DNA of 64,000 bases from Spiribacter vilamensis. GTDB taxonomy: Bacteria; Pseudomonadota; Gammaproteobacteria; Nitrococcales; Nitrococcaceae. The notes beneath the pieces were generated by a model. That model ran no database searches. It saw nothing but the letters and a program-made list of their open reading frames with translations, and was not told where the DNA came from. The position numbers and the translations under genes are program-made. Positions 8,298 to 16,545 of this stretch are shown piece after piece. The stretch covers positions 620,001-684,000 of the forward strand of contig NZ_SHLI01000001.1 in assembly GCF_004217415.1 (NCBI RefSeq), read 5' to 3'. Position 1 is the stretch's first letter, and the number at the start of each line of letters is the position of its first letter.

Positions 8298-9536
8298 ATG
8301 TCCGACTCCGCATCCAACTCTGTCCCGTCCCCCCATGCCGTCAGCGTGGCGATTATCGGCAACGGCATCGCCGGCTCCTCGGTGGCGCGCAGCCTCGCGC
8401 TGACGATGCCGGATCACCTCAGTCGCATCACGCTCTATGAAATCGGCCGCGGGCCCGGTGGACGGGCGGCAACGCGGAAAACCCGGTCAATCCCCGAGTT
8501 CCGCGTCAATCACGGGGCACCCTATGCGGATATCTCCACGGACCAGGGTCGGGATCTGCTGCCGTCGCTGGGCGATGCCGTTAAGCCCTATTCGGGGACT
8601 CGGTGCTTTATTGACGGCGCTACCGGTGAGCTCTCTCCGGACGAGAAAACCGACGATGTAGCGTTGATCACCGGTGAAAACGGCGAAATGGCGAATATCG
8701 CGAGCTCGCTGTTGCTGGATGGCGATAGCGAGCTCCTGACTCCGATCACGACCCGGTATTCAACGATGGTGCGAGGTCTCTCCCACGATGGAGGAGGGGA
8801 TGGTCAATGGACATTAACCGATAAAAACGGCGAGGAGGTTGGCACCGCCGACTGGCTGATCGTATCGGGCAGCGGCGTCGCGCATCCCCGCTGGTCGGCT
8901 ACGTTCGGGGGCGAACCGCCGCTCGTCGCGGCGGCCACGGAGCTGGATGATAGCCGGTTGAACGAGTCACTGGAGGCCATCGCCCGGCAAACGGCCGCCC
9001 CGGTGCTCACGGTGTTGTTCTACGGCACCGATGAGGTGGCCGCTCAATGGCGGCGGCTGGGTTTCAGCGATGCCCTGGTCAAAGATCACGACGTCCTGTC
9101 GAAGATCTCCATCCAGCCCTGCGACGGCGGTGGCTGCTCCGTGGTTCTGCATTCCACCATCGGCTTTGCCCGCGAAAATGCCGGTGTCCATGGTTCTTCA
9201 TCGAGTGCTGCGAGAGTGGGTGATGCGTCCTCGGATACCAGCCGCGAAGAGGATCTGATCGACGAGATGCTATTGGCGCTGAGCACCATCCCAGGCATGC
9301 CGGCCTTTGATAAGTCCCGCTACGCGTTCGGCCCGTTGCTGCATCGATGGGGCAATGCCTATCCCGAGGGAGACCCACTGTCGCAGGCACTGTCGGTATG
9401 CCCCGACGCCCGGGTGGCTTTTTGCGGGGACTATGTCAGCACGAGCGCACGTATGGGCAGTTACGAAAGCGCGCTTCTATCCGGCGTCAATGTTGCAGAA
9501 GAGATGCACGGTCATATCGCAGAGGGAAAGAGCTAA
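8298..9536 (+). CDS. FAD/NAD(P)-dependent oxidoreductase, renalase/amine-oxidase-like
   Basis: 412 residues. N-terminal dinucleotide-binding motif VAIIGNGIAGSSVA (about residues 17-30), the GRGPGGRAATRK segment characteristic of renalase-like flavoproteins, and a C-terminal FAD-contact motif (VAFCGDYVSTSARMGSYESALLSG). Cofactor binding is well supported; the substrate is unknown. No signal peptide, so it is cytoplasmic. It converges with and overlaps the TVP38 gene by 4 nt at the stops. The 5' region contains the palindromic element copy A about 140 nt upstream. Confidence 0.8.
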   Translation: MSDSASNSVPSPHAVSVAIIGNGIAGSSVARSLALTMPDHLSRITLYEIGRGPGGRAATRKTRSIPEFRVNHGAPYADISTDQGRDLLPSLGDAVKPYSGTRCFIDGATGELSPDEKTDDVALITGENGEMANIASSLLLDGDSELLTPITTRYSTMVRGLSHDGGGDGQWTLTDKNGEEVGTADWLIVSGSGVAHPRWSATFGGEPPLVAAATELDDSRLNESLEAIARQTAAPVLTVLFYGTDEVAAQWRRLGFSDALVKDHDVLSKISIQPCDGGGCSVVLHSTIGFARENAGVHGSSSSAARVGDASSDTSREEDLIDEMLLALSTIPGMPAFDKSRYAFGPLLHRWGNAYPEGDPLSQALSVCPDARVAFCGDYVSTSARMGSYESALLSGVNVAEEMHGHIAEGKS

Positions 9537-10186
9537 ACCTCCGCATCGTTCCGCAGGCTACGCACCAGCCGCGGGACGAAGGCGAGTACTGCGATCAGCG
9601 CCAGTGCAATCAGCACGCTCTGCACGACGTTGCCACCGCCGGCGAGGGCCTGGCGGCCGGCATGGCCGACCCAGACATAGGCCAGCGCCCCCGGTGCCAT
9701 GGCGATGAAGCTGGTTACGACATAGACCGTTACCCCGACCCGCGTTAAGCCGAGGGCGTAGTTGAGCAGGTTGAAGGGGACCAGCGGGACCAGCCGCATC
9801 AGGGCGACAAACCGCCAGCCCTCGCGATCGATACCGCGCTGCAGGCGCTCGAGGCGCTGACCGGTGCGGGTGGCCACCCAGTCCCCGAGGCCGTGGCGGG
9901 CGGCCAGAAAGGCGAGCGTACCGCCCAGCGTAGCGCCGATCAGGCTGTAGAGCGTGCCCAGTACCGGGCCGAACAGGGCGCCACCGGTGATCGTGAATAC
10001 CAGACCGGGGAGGAACGCGACGGCACCGGCGGCATAGGCGCCGATGAAGGCGAGCCCGGCCCAGGGGCCCAGCCCCGTGATCAGGTTGGCGACCGTCTCG
10101 CGGTCGATTTCGCTGCGCAGTGTCAGGCCGATCGCGATCAGAACGGCGATGACGGTCAGCAGCGCGATTTTCTTGAGTCTGGACAT
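9533..10186 (-). CDS. TVP38/TMEM64 family membrane protein (DedA/SNARE-associated fold)
   Basis: 217 residues with an N-terminal helix, then several hydrophobic segments. The family signature is seen in FLPGLVFTITGGALFGPVLGTLYSLIGATLGGTLAFLAAR and in the RLVPLVPFNLLNYALGLTRV segment. Inner-membrane protein of the VTT superfamily, which includes lipid scramblases and undecaprenyl-phosphate flippases; the specific substrate is unknown. It is the last gene of a minus-strand block that also contains a MerA-like flavoprotein; TVP38 proteins and MerA-like reductases often co-occur. The frame start at 10186 follows the regulator gene by 12 nt. Confidence 0.87.
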   Translation of the reverse strand: MSRLKKIALLTVIAVLIAIGLTLRSEIDRETVANLITGLGPWAGLAFIGAYAAGAVAFLPGLVFTITGGALFGPVLGTLYSLIGATLGGTLAFLAARHGLGDWVATRTGQRLERLQRGIDREGWRFVALMRLVPLVPFNLLNYALGLTRVGVTVYVVTSFIAMAPGALAYVWVGHAGRQALAGGGNVVQSVLIALALIAVLAFVPRLVRSLRNDAEV

Positions 10187-10198
10187 CCGATGACCTTT

Positions 10199-10816
10199 CT
10201 ATGGGTTGTAGTCGGGGATCTGAACGACCCGTCGAATCAGTTCGGCACTGTTCGCTACCTCGAGCTTCTCGAGGACCCGGGCGCGGTGGACCTCGATGGT
10301 CCTGACGCTCGCGCCCAGCCGGGTCGCAATGCGTTTGCTCGGGAGCCCCTCGACCATCAGCGCCATGACCTCGGTCTCGCGCGGGGTGAGGCGATCGATG
10401 AGCATTTCCGTGCGGGTCACTTCCTCATGGGCGATTGCCCACTCACGGTCGGCCGCAATGGCCTGTTCCACCCGCGCGATCAGCGCCTCGTCATCGAGCG
10501 GTTTCTCGAGGAAGTCCAGCGCACCGTAAGAGACGGCCTCGACGGCGAGCGGGACATCACCGTGACCCGTGATGAACAGGCGTGGCAAGTGGATGCGTCG
10601 CTCGATCAGGAGGCGCTGGAGCTCGAGGCCGTTGATGTCACCCAGTCGAACATCGATGATCAGACACCCGCGGCATTCGGGGGTGACGGCGTCAAGCAGG
10701 GCCCGGGCATCGGCGAATGCCTGGATGCGAAAACCGGCGCCGCGAAGCATCATGGACAGCGCCGCGCGCACGTCCGGATCGTCATCGACCAGCCTGACGA
10801 CGGGATGTGCACTCAT
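10199..10816 (-). CDS. FixJ/NarL-type response regulator
   Basis: 205 residues from the ATG at 10816, which overlaps the kinase stop by 4 nt (ATGA). Receiver domain with acidic pocket DDD (11-13), phospho-acceptor Asp about 55 (LIIDVRLG), conserved Thr (FITGHGD) and Lys (EKPLDD); then a LuxR-type helix-turn-helix (LTPRETEVMALMVEGLPSKRIATRLGAS). Its partner is the histidine kinase directly upstream. Target genes are probably in this block, but no binding site is evident. Confidence 0.9.
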   Translation of the reverse strand: MSAHPVVRLVDDDPDVRAALSMMLRGAGFRIQAFADARALLDAVTPECRGCLIIDVRLGDINGLELQRLLIERRIHLPRLFITGHGDVPLAVEAVSYGALDFLEKPLDDEALIARVEQAIAADREWAIAHEEVTRTEMLIDRLTPRETEVMALMVEGLPSKRIATRLGASVRTIEVHRARVLEKLEVANSAELIRRVVQIPDYNP

Positions 10817-12429
10817 GGTTCCGCCATCGACAGCTCGAGGGTGAATTCCGCGCCACCACCGACACGGTTGCGGCCACTGATCCATCCGCCGTGCGCCTCG
10901 GCGATCGAGCGGGAGATGGCGAGCCCCAGTCCGGTCCCCGAGTCATGCCCCGATGCCAGCGGTTCGAATAGATGCTCCAGCCGTGCCTCGTCCAGCCCGG
11001 GTCCGTTATCCCGGACCAGCAGTCGCAGCCGGCGGCGACGCGGCTGGCAGCGTACCAGCACATGGATCCAGCGCGGTTCATCGCTGGGTCGCGTCATAAG
11101 GGCCTCATCGGCATTCTGGAGCAGATTGACGACGATCTGCTCGAGCCCGACGGGATCCCCGATCCACTCGACCGGCCGATCCGGCAGGTCGACATCCAGC
11201 GCGATCCGGTGGTCATTCAGCGTTGGCCTCACGAGATCAATCGCGGCACTGACACCGCGACGGATATCGAACCGCTCCGCATGGTTCTCCCCGTCGCCGA
11301 GGTAATGACGAAAGTGCCGGACGATTCGCGCCGCACGCTCGTTACTCGTGATCATGCCGTCCAGGGCGGGTTGCAGATCGGCGCTGTGGGTGTCGTTTTT
11401 TAGCTGGCGGCGGATTGACTGCGCGTAGGCGTTGGCGGATGTCAGCGGCTGGTTGAGCTCGTGGGCCATGCCGGCGGCAAGCGTTGACATCGCATCCAGC
11501 CGATTGGCGCGGGCAAAGCGCAGCAGGTGCGTCTGCATCGCCGCATCGGCCAGGCTTTTCTGATAACGGATCACCGCCATGATCAGTCCGGTCAGGCTGA
11601 GGATCGCGAGGTTGGCGTGGAGCGCCAGCACATCGGCTTGCAGGCCATTGATCGCGAAAGGCCCTTTGCCGAGGGCGGTGCAGCTGATGGCAATCGCGGC
11701 GATACCGGCAATCGCCAGCGCCGTTGTCAGTCGACCACATCGGTAGCTGGTCGCCATGATCAGCGGGAAAACGGCGTACGACAGCGGTCGGGCGAATTCG
11801 GGGTCGAGATGGCCGGCGTAGATCCCGTAAGTAACGGCGGTCACGACCAGCAGCATCAGGCTATCGATGCCGCGCAGCGGCCAGCCTTTCGGGCGCTGCA
11901 GCGCCAGCAACCACGCCGGGCCGATGAGCAGCATGCCCATACCGTCGGCAATCCAGCAAAGCAGCACGGCCTTCTCCAGCCCTGTCTGCAGTCCGGTTGT
12001 CCCGATGGCGCCGGACAATGCGCTGCCGAATGCGCTGACCCCTAGCCCGATCAATAGAAACGCGATGACCTGGCGCCCGTCTTCGAAGTGCAGGGATACA
12101 TTCGTCCGGCGCGAGATGGTTGCGCCGAGCACGGCCGATGCCATTAAACCCAGTGCGGTCGGGATGGCGACGATGGGAATGGCGTCCAGGTAATAGGTGA
12201 CCGCGAGCGTGTGAGCGATTCCGGCAACGATCAATGCTAGCCATCGGCGTTGCAGGGCTACCCCCAGCATGACGGGACTGGTCGGCAGGATGAGCGGCAG
12301 TTCGAGCCCTGCCGGCACAAAGCGGCTGGCCCAGGCGATCCCGACCAGGATCAGTCCCGCACCCGCGACCGCCGTCGTGGCCTCGGCGCGGAGTCGACGC
12401 CGGATCAGGGCAGGATCCGGTTGATCCAT
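10813..12429 (-). CDS. Membrane histidine kinase with MASE1-like sensor region
   Basis: 538 residues. The first about 300 residues are mostly membrane helices resembling a MASE1 sensory region. There follow a dimerisation/phospho-acceptor box (MSTLAAGMAHELNQPLTSA, His near residue 326) of the FixL/DctB type and a HATPase with N, G1 (DNGPGLDEA) and G2 (GTGLGLAI) boxes. No PAS or haem-binding domain, so oxygen sensing as in FixL is not supported. Forms an operon with the FixJ-like regulator. Its start lies 25 nt inside the end of the preceding reductase gene. Confidence 0.88.
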   Translation of the reverse strand: MDQPDPALIRRRLRAEATTAVAGAGLILVGIAWASRFVPAGLELPLILPTSPVMLGVALQRRWLALIVAGIAHTLAVTYYLDAIPIVAIPTALGLMASAVLGATISRRTNVSLHFEDGRQVIAFLLIGLGVSAFGSALSGAIGTTGLQTGLEKAVLLCWIADGMGMLLIGPAWLLALQRPKGWPLRGIDSLMLLVVTAVTYGIYAGHLDPEFARPLSYAVFPLIMATSYRCGRLTTALAIAGIAAIAISCTALGKGPFAINGLQADVLALHANLAILSLTGLIMAVIRYQKSLADAAMQTHLLRFARANRLDAMSTLAAGMAHELNQPLTSANAYAQSIRRQLKNDTHSADLQPALDGMITSNERAARIVRHFRHYLGDGENHAERFDIRRGVSAAIDLVRPTLNDHRIALDVDLPDRPVEWIGDPVGLEQIVVNLLQNADEALMTRPSDEPRWIHVLVRCQPRRRRLRLLVRDNGPGLDEARLEHLFEPLASGHDSGTGLGLAISRSIAEAHGGWISGRNRVGGGAEFTLELSMAEP

Positions 12430-13835
12430 TTGACGAATCCACGCGTGCGGCTAGAGAAAAGCTGCGGGGCGAAGTGGGCCCCGGCGGCGCGCTTGGTGAT
12501 CTGCGCTAGTGTTGGATAGGCGTGGATCATCCCGGCGAGTTTTCTCAGCGGGATGCCCTCGGCGATCGCCAGCGCGATCTCGTGGATCAGCTCGCCGGCA
12601 TGGGGGCTGAGCAGGCTCGCGCCGATGATCTTCCCGCGACTGACTATTAATCGCAGCTCCCCGGCAGTCTGTCCCTGGGCAATCGCCCGGTCGACGTCGG
12701 CGACGGGGAAGGCGGCGATGGAAAAGGCAATGCCGGCGTCCTGGGCGTCCGTGACGGTCATGCCCACATGCGCGAGTTCCGGATCGGTATAGGTGACCCA
12801 GGGCACGGCGCTATAGTCGGCTTTCTTCGGCATCCGGAAGATCGCGTTGCTGATGATGACGCTCGCCTGGTATTCCGCCATATGGGTAAACGGGTAGGGA
12901 CCGGCGCAGTCACCGCAGGCATAGATATGGTGCTGGCGGGTTCGCAGCCTGGCATCGACCGTCAGCGTGCCGTCGGGCGCGAGTTCAAGCCCGGCCGCGC
13001 CGGGATTGATCGACTGCAGATTGGGTTTGCGGCCCGCGGCGACGAGGACCCGATCGACCGTGAGTGTTTCCTCTCCGGCATCCCCCGATAGCGTAAGCGC
13101 TGCGGTGTCGTTGGCGGTGGCGGCGGCCGACTCGACGCGGGTGTTGACGCGTACCGACACACCCTCGCTCTCCAGGCAGGCACGGAGCTGTTGCGCCAGT
13201 GCCGGATCGTCCTTGGGCAGGATCTGTCCGCCCGCCTCGATCAGGGTGACCCGGCTCCCGAGCCGCGCGAAGGCCTGCCCCAGCTCGGTCCCGATGGGCC
13301 CGCCACCGATTACCGCGAGACGCGCCGGCAGGGTGGTCTCGTCGAACACGGTTTCGTTGGTGAGATACGGGACGTCGTCGAGCCCCGGAATCGGGGGGAT
13401 TGTCGGCTGCGAGCCCGTCGCGATCACGAACCGCCGCGCCCGCAACCGATTGCCCTTGACCTCGATGGTGCGGGCGTCGAGGAAGCGCGCCTCACCGAAC
13501 TGCACGTCCACACCATAGCCACGGAACCGGTCGGGATCGTCCGCCTGCTGGATTCGGGCAATGACCGAACGGACGCGATCCATGACCGCCTCGAGGTCGA
13601 TGTCCCCGAGCCCGGCACTAATACCGGAGCCCTCGGCATTGCGAACCGTCTGCGCGACGCTTGCACTGTGGAGCAGCGTCTTGCTCGGCACACATCCATG
13701 GTGAAGGCAGTCGCCACCCAGCGCCGATCCGCGCTCGACCAGTACGACATCGAGGCCGAGCTGTCCCGCGACGCTGGCGGTAACCAGTCCGCCGACACCA
13801 CCGCCGATGATAATCAGGTCGTGTTTATGATCCAT
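12405..13835 (-). CDS. MerA-like pyridine nucleotide-disulfide oxidoreductase (no mercury motifs)
   Basis: 476 residues from the ATG at 13835. FAD motif IIIGGGVGGLVTA, redox disulfide CLHHGC (Cys 43 and 48), NAD(P) motif VIGGGPIGTELGQAF, FAD-binding YACGDCAG and a C-terminal dimerisation domain with the catalytic His in HAYPTLAQ. It looks like the 'mercuric reductase' family of databases but has neither an N-terminal heavy-metal domain nor the C-terminal vicinal Cys pair required for Hg(II) reduction, so mercury reduction is unlikely. It may be a dihydrolipoamide-type or other disulfide reductase. A longer upstream frame to 14078 is a shadow of the neighbouring gene. Confidence 0.85.
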   Translation of the reverse strand: MDHKHDLIIIGGGVGGLVTASVAGQLGLDVVLVERGSALGGDCLHHGCVPSKTLLHSASVAQTVRNAEGSGISAGLGDIDLEAVMDRVRSVIARIQQADDPDRFRGYGVDVQFGEARFLDARTIEVKGNRLRARRFVIATGSQPTIPPIPGLDDVPYLTNETVFDETTLPARLAVIGGGPIGTELGQAFARLGSRVTLIEAGGQILPKDDPALAQQLRACLESEGVSVRVNTRVESAAATANDTAALTLSGDAGEETLTVDRVLVAAGRKPNLQSINPGAAGLELAPDGTLTVDARLRTRQHHIYACGDCAGPYPFTHMAEYQASVIISNAIFRMPKKADYSAVPWVTYTDPELAHVGMTVTDAQDAGIAFSIAAFPVADVDRAIAQGQTAGELRLIVSRGKIIGASLLSPHAGELIHEIALAIAEGIPLRKLAGMIHAYPTLAQITKRAAGAHFAPQLFSSRTRGFVKWINRILP

Positions 13836-13837
13836 AG

Positions 13838-14386
13838 CTATCCAGTGCGTTGTTCTACCCTTTGGCGGGCAGCGTGGTAGAAAAATATCTGGGCTGTCAG
13901 CGTGCCGCTCAAAAGGGCCGCTGAAAGGGGAACCAGCCAGGGAAACAGCCCGGCCAGAAAACCGATCGACGGCGTGGCGATGACCAGCAGGAGGGCCGGT
14001 GCACAGCAGGCCCCCCCGGCAAGCAGCGCGGGGACCGAGGCCAGCGCGCTCCAGCGTCCCGACCGCCCCGCCTGACAATATACAGGGAGTTGCCGGCGCC
14101 GGTGCCAGATCAGGAGATTACCGCCCAGCAGCCCCCCGAGACCCATCGCGACCAGGCTGTTCAGCGGGCTGATGAGCCAGGTGCCCAAGGGCGCGGTGAG
14201 CTGCGCCGTCGGCTCGAACAGGAACGGGCCGCGACGATCGGTCAGGCGCCCGGTCCAGTCCGGGACACTCTGCCAGCCCCAGCCCGCCTGCGAGTGGATG
14301 GACAGGTCACCGATCATCCACAGGTAGAACAGACTGTAGACGATGACGACCGTGACCACCGCGCTGACGGGAAGGAAGCGTCTCAT
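13838..14386 (-). CDS. Unidentified inner-membrane protein with vicinal Cys pair
   Basis: 182 residues from the ATG at 14386, whose first base is shared with the stop of the DUF3179 gene (TGATG). About four hydrophobic segments: one at the N-terminus (VSAVVTVVIVYSLFYLWMI), one around SPLNSLVAMGLGGLLGG, and two C-terminal ones. The third carries GGACCAPALLLVIATP, a transmembrane Cys-Cys pair reminiscent of MerT/MerC, and is preceded by a Cys in LPVYCQAG. I do not recognise the family. The position between a DUF3179 protein and a MerA-like reductase (2 nt from the latter) suggests thiol or metal chemistry across the membrane; that is inference. Confidence 0.72.
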   Translation of the reverse strand: MRRFLPVSAVVTVVIVYSLFYLWMIGDLSIHSQAGWGWQSVPDWTGRLTDRRGPFLFEPTAQLTAPLGTWLISPLNSLVAMGLGGLLGGNLLIWHRRRQLPVYCQAGRSGRWSALASVPALLAGGACCAPALLLVIATPSIGFLAGLFPWLVPLSAALLSGTLTAQIFFYHAARQRVEQRTG

Positions 14387-15420
14387 CACTGGAGGTGTCC
14401 GGTATCCGGGTAGAAGGCGAACCACGCGAACCACATGACCTCGAACGCATTGATCGGCGTGAGTGCGTCGCGACCGGGGAATCGCGGCCCTTCGGGTCCG
14501 AACTCGACGGCCGATGGGTCGACGCTGACGGATTGCCCGGCGCGGAACAGCCAGCCGGTATCGAGGACCGGATCGTGGATGGCGAGGTAGTGATCGCCAC
14601 CGCGGGAGAATTCGATGACGCCGTCGCGGGCGAGCCGGGTCTTGTCGATGGCCACGGCACCGTTGCGGTCCCGCAGGCCCAGTACGACCTGTTTGGCCGG
14701 ATAGCGATCGTCAGTGTGCATGGCCGGGAAAAGCGCACGGCTGTCGGGGCGGTAATACCCGGTCACGGGGTTGTACGTCCCGTAGGGATCGTCGCCGTAG
14801 TTACGCAGGAACCCGGTGTTGCGGCTGAGTACCCGTGTCTGCGGATAGCGTGTCCGCCAGGCCTCCCAGGTAGTCCAGATCAGCCGAACCTCGCGCAGGG
14901 CCTCGCGTCGATGTCGACCGGTGATGCCGGTCGCGAGTATCTGCGGGAAGCGTGAATCACTGGTGCGGTCGTACATCACCAGGTTGCTATTGACCAGCCG
15001 ACCACTCACGCCCAGCTCGGTCTCGCCGCGCTCGAAGCCGACGGCACTGCCCGTCAGCGGGCAATAGGTGATGGCGATGCCGTCGCCGTCGATGGTGTCG
15101 TTGACGATCTCGTGCCAGACCAGCGTGGACTGAGGATAGGCGCGCGCCTCGCCCTTGTAGTACAGCCCGATCACCTTGTCGCCGGGATCGAGATCGGACT
15201 GATCGGCGGCTTCGAACTGCGGCGAATCGATAGCCGGGATGCCATCCTTGCCCGGTCCGCCGGCGAGGGAGTCCGCCTCGTAGCGGCCGATGGCCTCCGC
15301 GACCGGTCGTTCGGCCGGATCAGCGAGGGGCAGGGCCGACACCGTGCCATGAAGGGTAATGCCGGCGAGGAACAGCAACCCGGGGGCGAATGTGTGCAGA
15401 AAGCATGTTGGAGCAGCCAC
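14386..15420 (-). CDS. DUF3179 domain-containing secreted protein
   Basis: 344 residues from a GTG at 15420 preceded by GAGGGG 8 nt upstream. Signal peptide (TFAPGLLFLAGITLHGTVSA). Contains the DUF3179 hallmarks: VIGLYYKGEARAYP, the segment VNDTIDGDGIAITYCPLTGS with its conserved Cys, and SRNTGFLRNYGDDPYGTY. Function of the family is unknown; proteins of this type are exported. The reading frame continues upstream to 15726, but that stretch is antisense-like sequence overlapping the AEC gene. Coupled to the following membrane protein gene. Confidence 0.85.
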   Translation of the reverse strand: MAAPTCFLHTFAPGLLFLAGITLHGTVSALPLADPAERPVAEAIGRYEADSLAGGPGKDGIPAIDSPQFEAADQSDLDPGDKVIGLYYKGEARAYPQSTLVWHEIVNDTIDGDGIAITYCPLTGSAVGFERGETELGVSGRLVNSNLVMYDRTSDSRFPQILATGITGRHRREALREVRLIWTTWEAWRTRYPQTRVLSRNTGFLRNYGDDPYGTYNPVTGYYRPDSRALFPAMHTDDRYPAKQVVLGLRDRNGAVAIDKTRLARDGVIEFSRGGDHYLAIHDPVLDTGWLFRAGQSVSVDPSAVEFGPEGPRFPGRDALTPINAFEVMWFAWFAFYPDTGHLQ

Positions 15421-15478
15421 GGCGGTTTCCCCTCTGATACGACCTGCTTCCCATATTAGTGGCCGAGCGGGAAAGTGA

Positions 15479-15498
15479 CGTCCGTAGTCGTACGGACG
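15479..15498 (-). terminator. Perfect 8-bp hairpin downstream of the AEC gene
   Basis: CGTCCGTA and TACGGACG flank a 4-nt loop. On the minus strand it lies about 32 nt past the AEC stop and is followed by TCACTTTC, a poor T tract. It could be a weak terminator or an operator for the DUF3179 gene. Confidence 0.4.
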
Positions 15499-15530
15499 CA
15501 TTCGCCAGCCGTCCAGTCGGTGATGCGGGT

Positions 15531-16469
15531 TCAGACCGGATAGATCCAGCTGATCAGTGCACTGAGTGTGAGCACGCCGATCGCCGTGGACAGGAAGATG
15601 GCGGTGGAGATCTGCTCGGGCCGTCGTTGATAGCGCTGTGCGAGCACATAGACATTGGCCGCGATGGGCAGGGCCGCCTGCAGAATGGCTACGGCTGCCC
15701 AGACGGGCGGTAGATCGACCACCCATATCACCATGCCTGCGACCAGTGCGGGATGAATCAGTAGCTTGAGCGCGCAGAGCCAGGCCGTCTCGCCGGCCCC
15801 CTCACTCATCGGCCGCCCCGCCAGCGTCGCTCCCAGTGCGAACAGTGCACACGGGCCCGCTGCATCGGCCAGCAATCCGCCATAGCGCAGGACCGGCTCG
15901 GCCACTGGGACCGCCAGCAGGTTAAGACTGATCCCGATCACGCCCGCCATCACGATGGGGTTACGGGCGACACCGCCGGTGATCTGACCGCAAAGCGCCA
16001 GTCGACTGCGCTGCGTGCCCAGATCCGCTTCGATCAGCGCGGTTGCGAGCCCCAGCATGACAATGGTGTCGCCCATGACGATCACAACGGCGGGCAGCGC
16101 GGCCTCGGTGCCGAACAGCAGGATCACCAGCGGCAGTCCGATGAAGCCGACGTTGGAGAAGACGCCACCGAGCGCCTGGATGGCGGCATCGGCTGTACGC
16201 AGTTGCATGAAACGGCGGGCGATGAGCAGGACGACGAAAAACAGTACGATGCCCGGGATATAGTAGCCCGCCAGCAGCCCGCCCACCGCACCGGTGACGG
16301 CCGGCGCCTGGTAGGTCTCGATCAGGAGCAGGGCAGGGAGGGCAAAGTAGAACACAAAGGTGTTCAGCCCACCGACCGTGCTCGTTCCCAGCATCCTTGC
16401 CCGGGCGGCAAGATACCCGGTGAAGATCAGCGCAAAGAAGGGGAGCGCGAGATTGAAAACCGCCTGCAT
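15531..16469 (-). CDS. AEC (auxin efflux carrier) family transporter
   Basis: 312 residues, about ten membrane helices in two halves. Begins MQAVFNLALPFFALIFTGYLA with the N-terminal half-motif (TFVFYFALPALLLIE) and has the typical FSNVGFIGLPLVI segment; the C-terminal half has the VAILQAALPIAANVYVLA motif. AEC carriers in bacteria export or exchange carboxylates such as malate or malonate. Substrate unknown here. The gene is upstream of, and co-directional with, the DUF3179 gene with a 110-nt gap, so a separate transcript is plausible. Confidence 0.87.
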   Translation of the reverse strand: MQAVFNLALPFFALIFTGYLAARARMLGTSTVGGLNTFVFYFALPALLLIETYQAPAVTGAVGGLLAGYYIPGIVLFFVVLLIARRFMQLRTADAAIQALGGVFSNVGFIGLPLVILLFGTEAALPAVVIVMGDTIVMLGLATALIEADLGTQRSRLALCGQITGGVARNPIVMAGVIGISLNLLAVPVAEPVLRYGGLLADAAGPCALFALGATLAGRPMSEGAGETAWLCALKLLIHPALVAGMVIWVVDLPPVWAAVAILQAALPIAANVYVLAQRYQRRPEQISTAIFLSTAIGVLTLSALISWIYPV

Positions 16470-16545
16470 GCGTCCGCCAGTGTTCGAGAGTTGATCGCCT
16501 GGACCGGCAGGGCGTTATCGCAGGTCCGGGCGATAATCGCAAACG

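Noticed and set aside
9893-11305. Long plus-strand reading frame of about 470 codons opposite the TVP38/regulator/kinase genes
   Set aside because: Amino-acid composition is Arg/Gly/Asp-rich without any domain, and it lies antisense to three well-supported genes; such frames are typical in high-GC DNA.
10813-12429. Oxygen-sensing FixL
   Set aside because: The H-box is FixL-like, but there is no PAS or haem-binding His region; the sensor part is membrane-embedded.
12405-13835. Mercuric reductase (merA)
   Set aside because: No HMA domain and no C-terminal vicinal Cys; only the general disulfide-reductase core.
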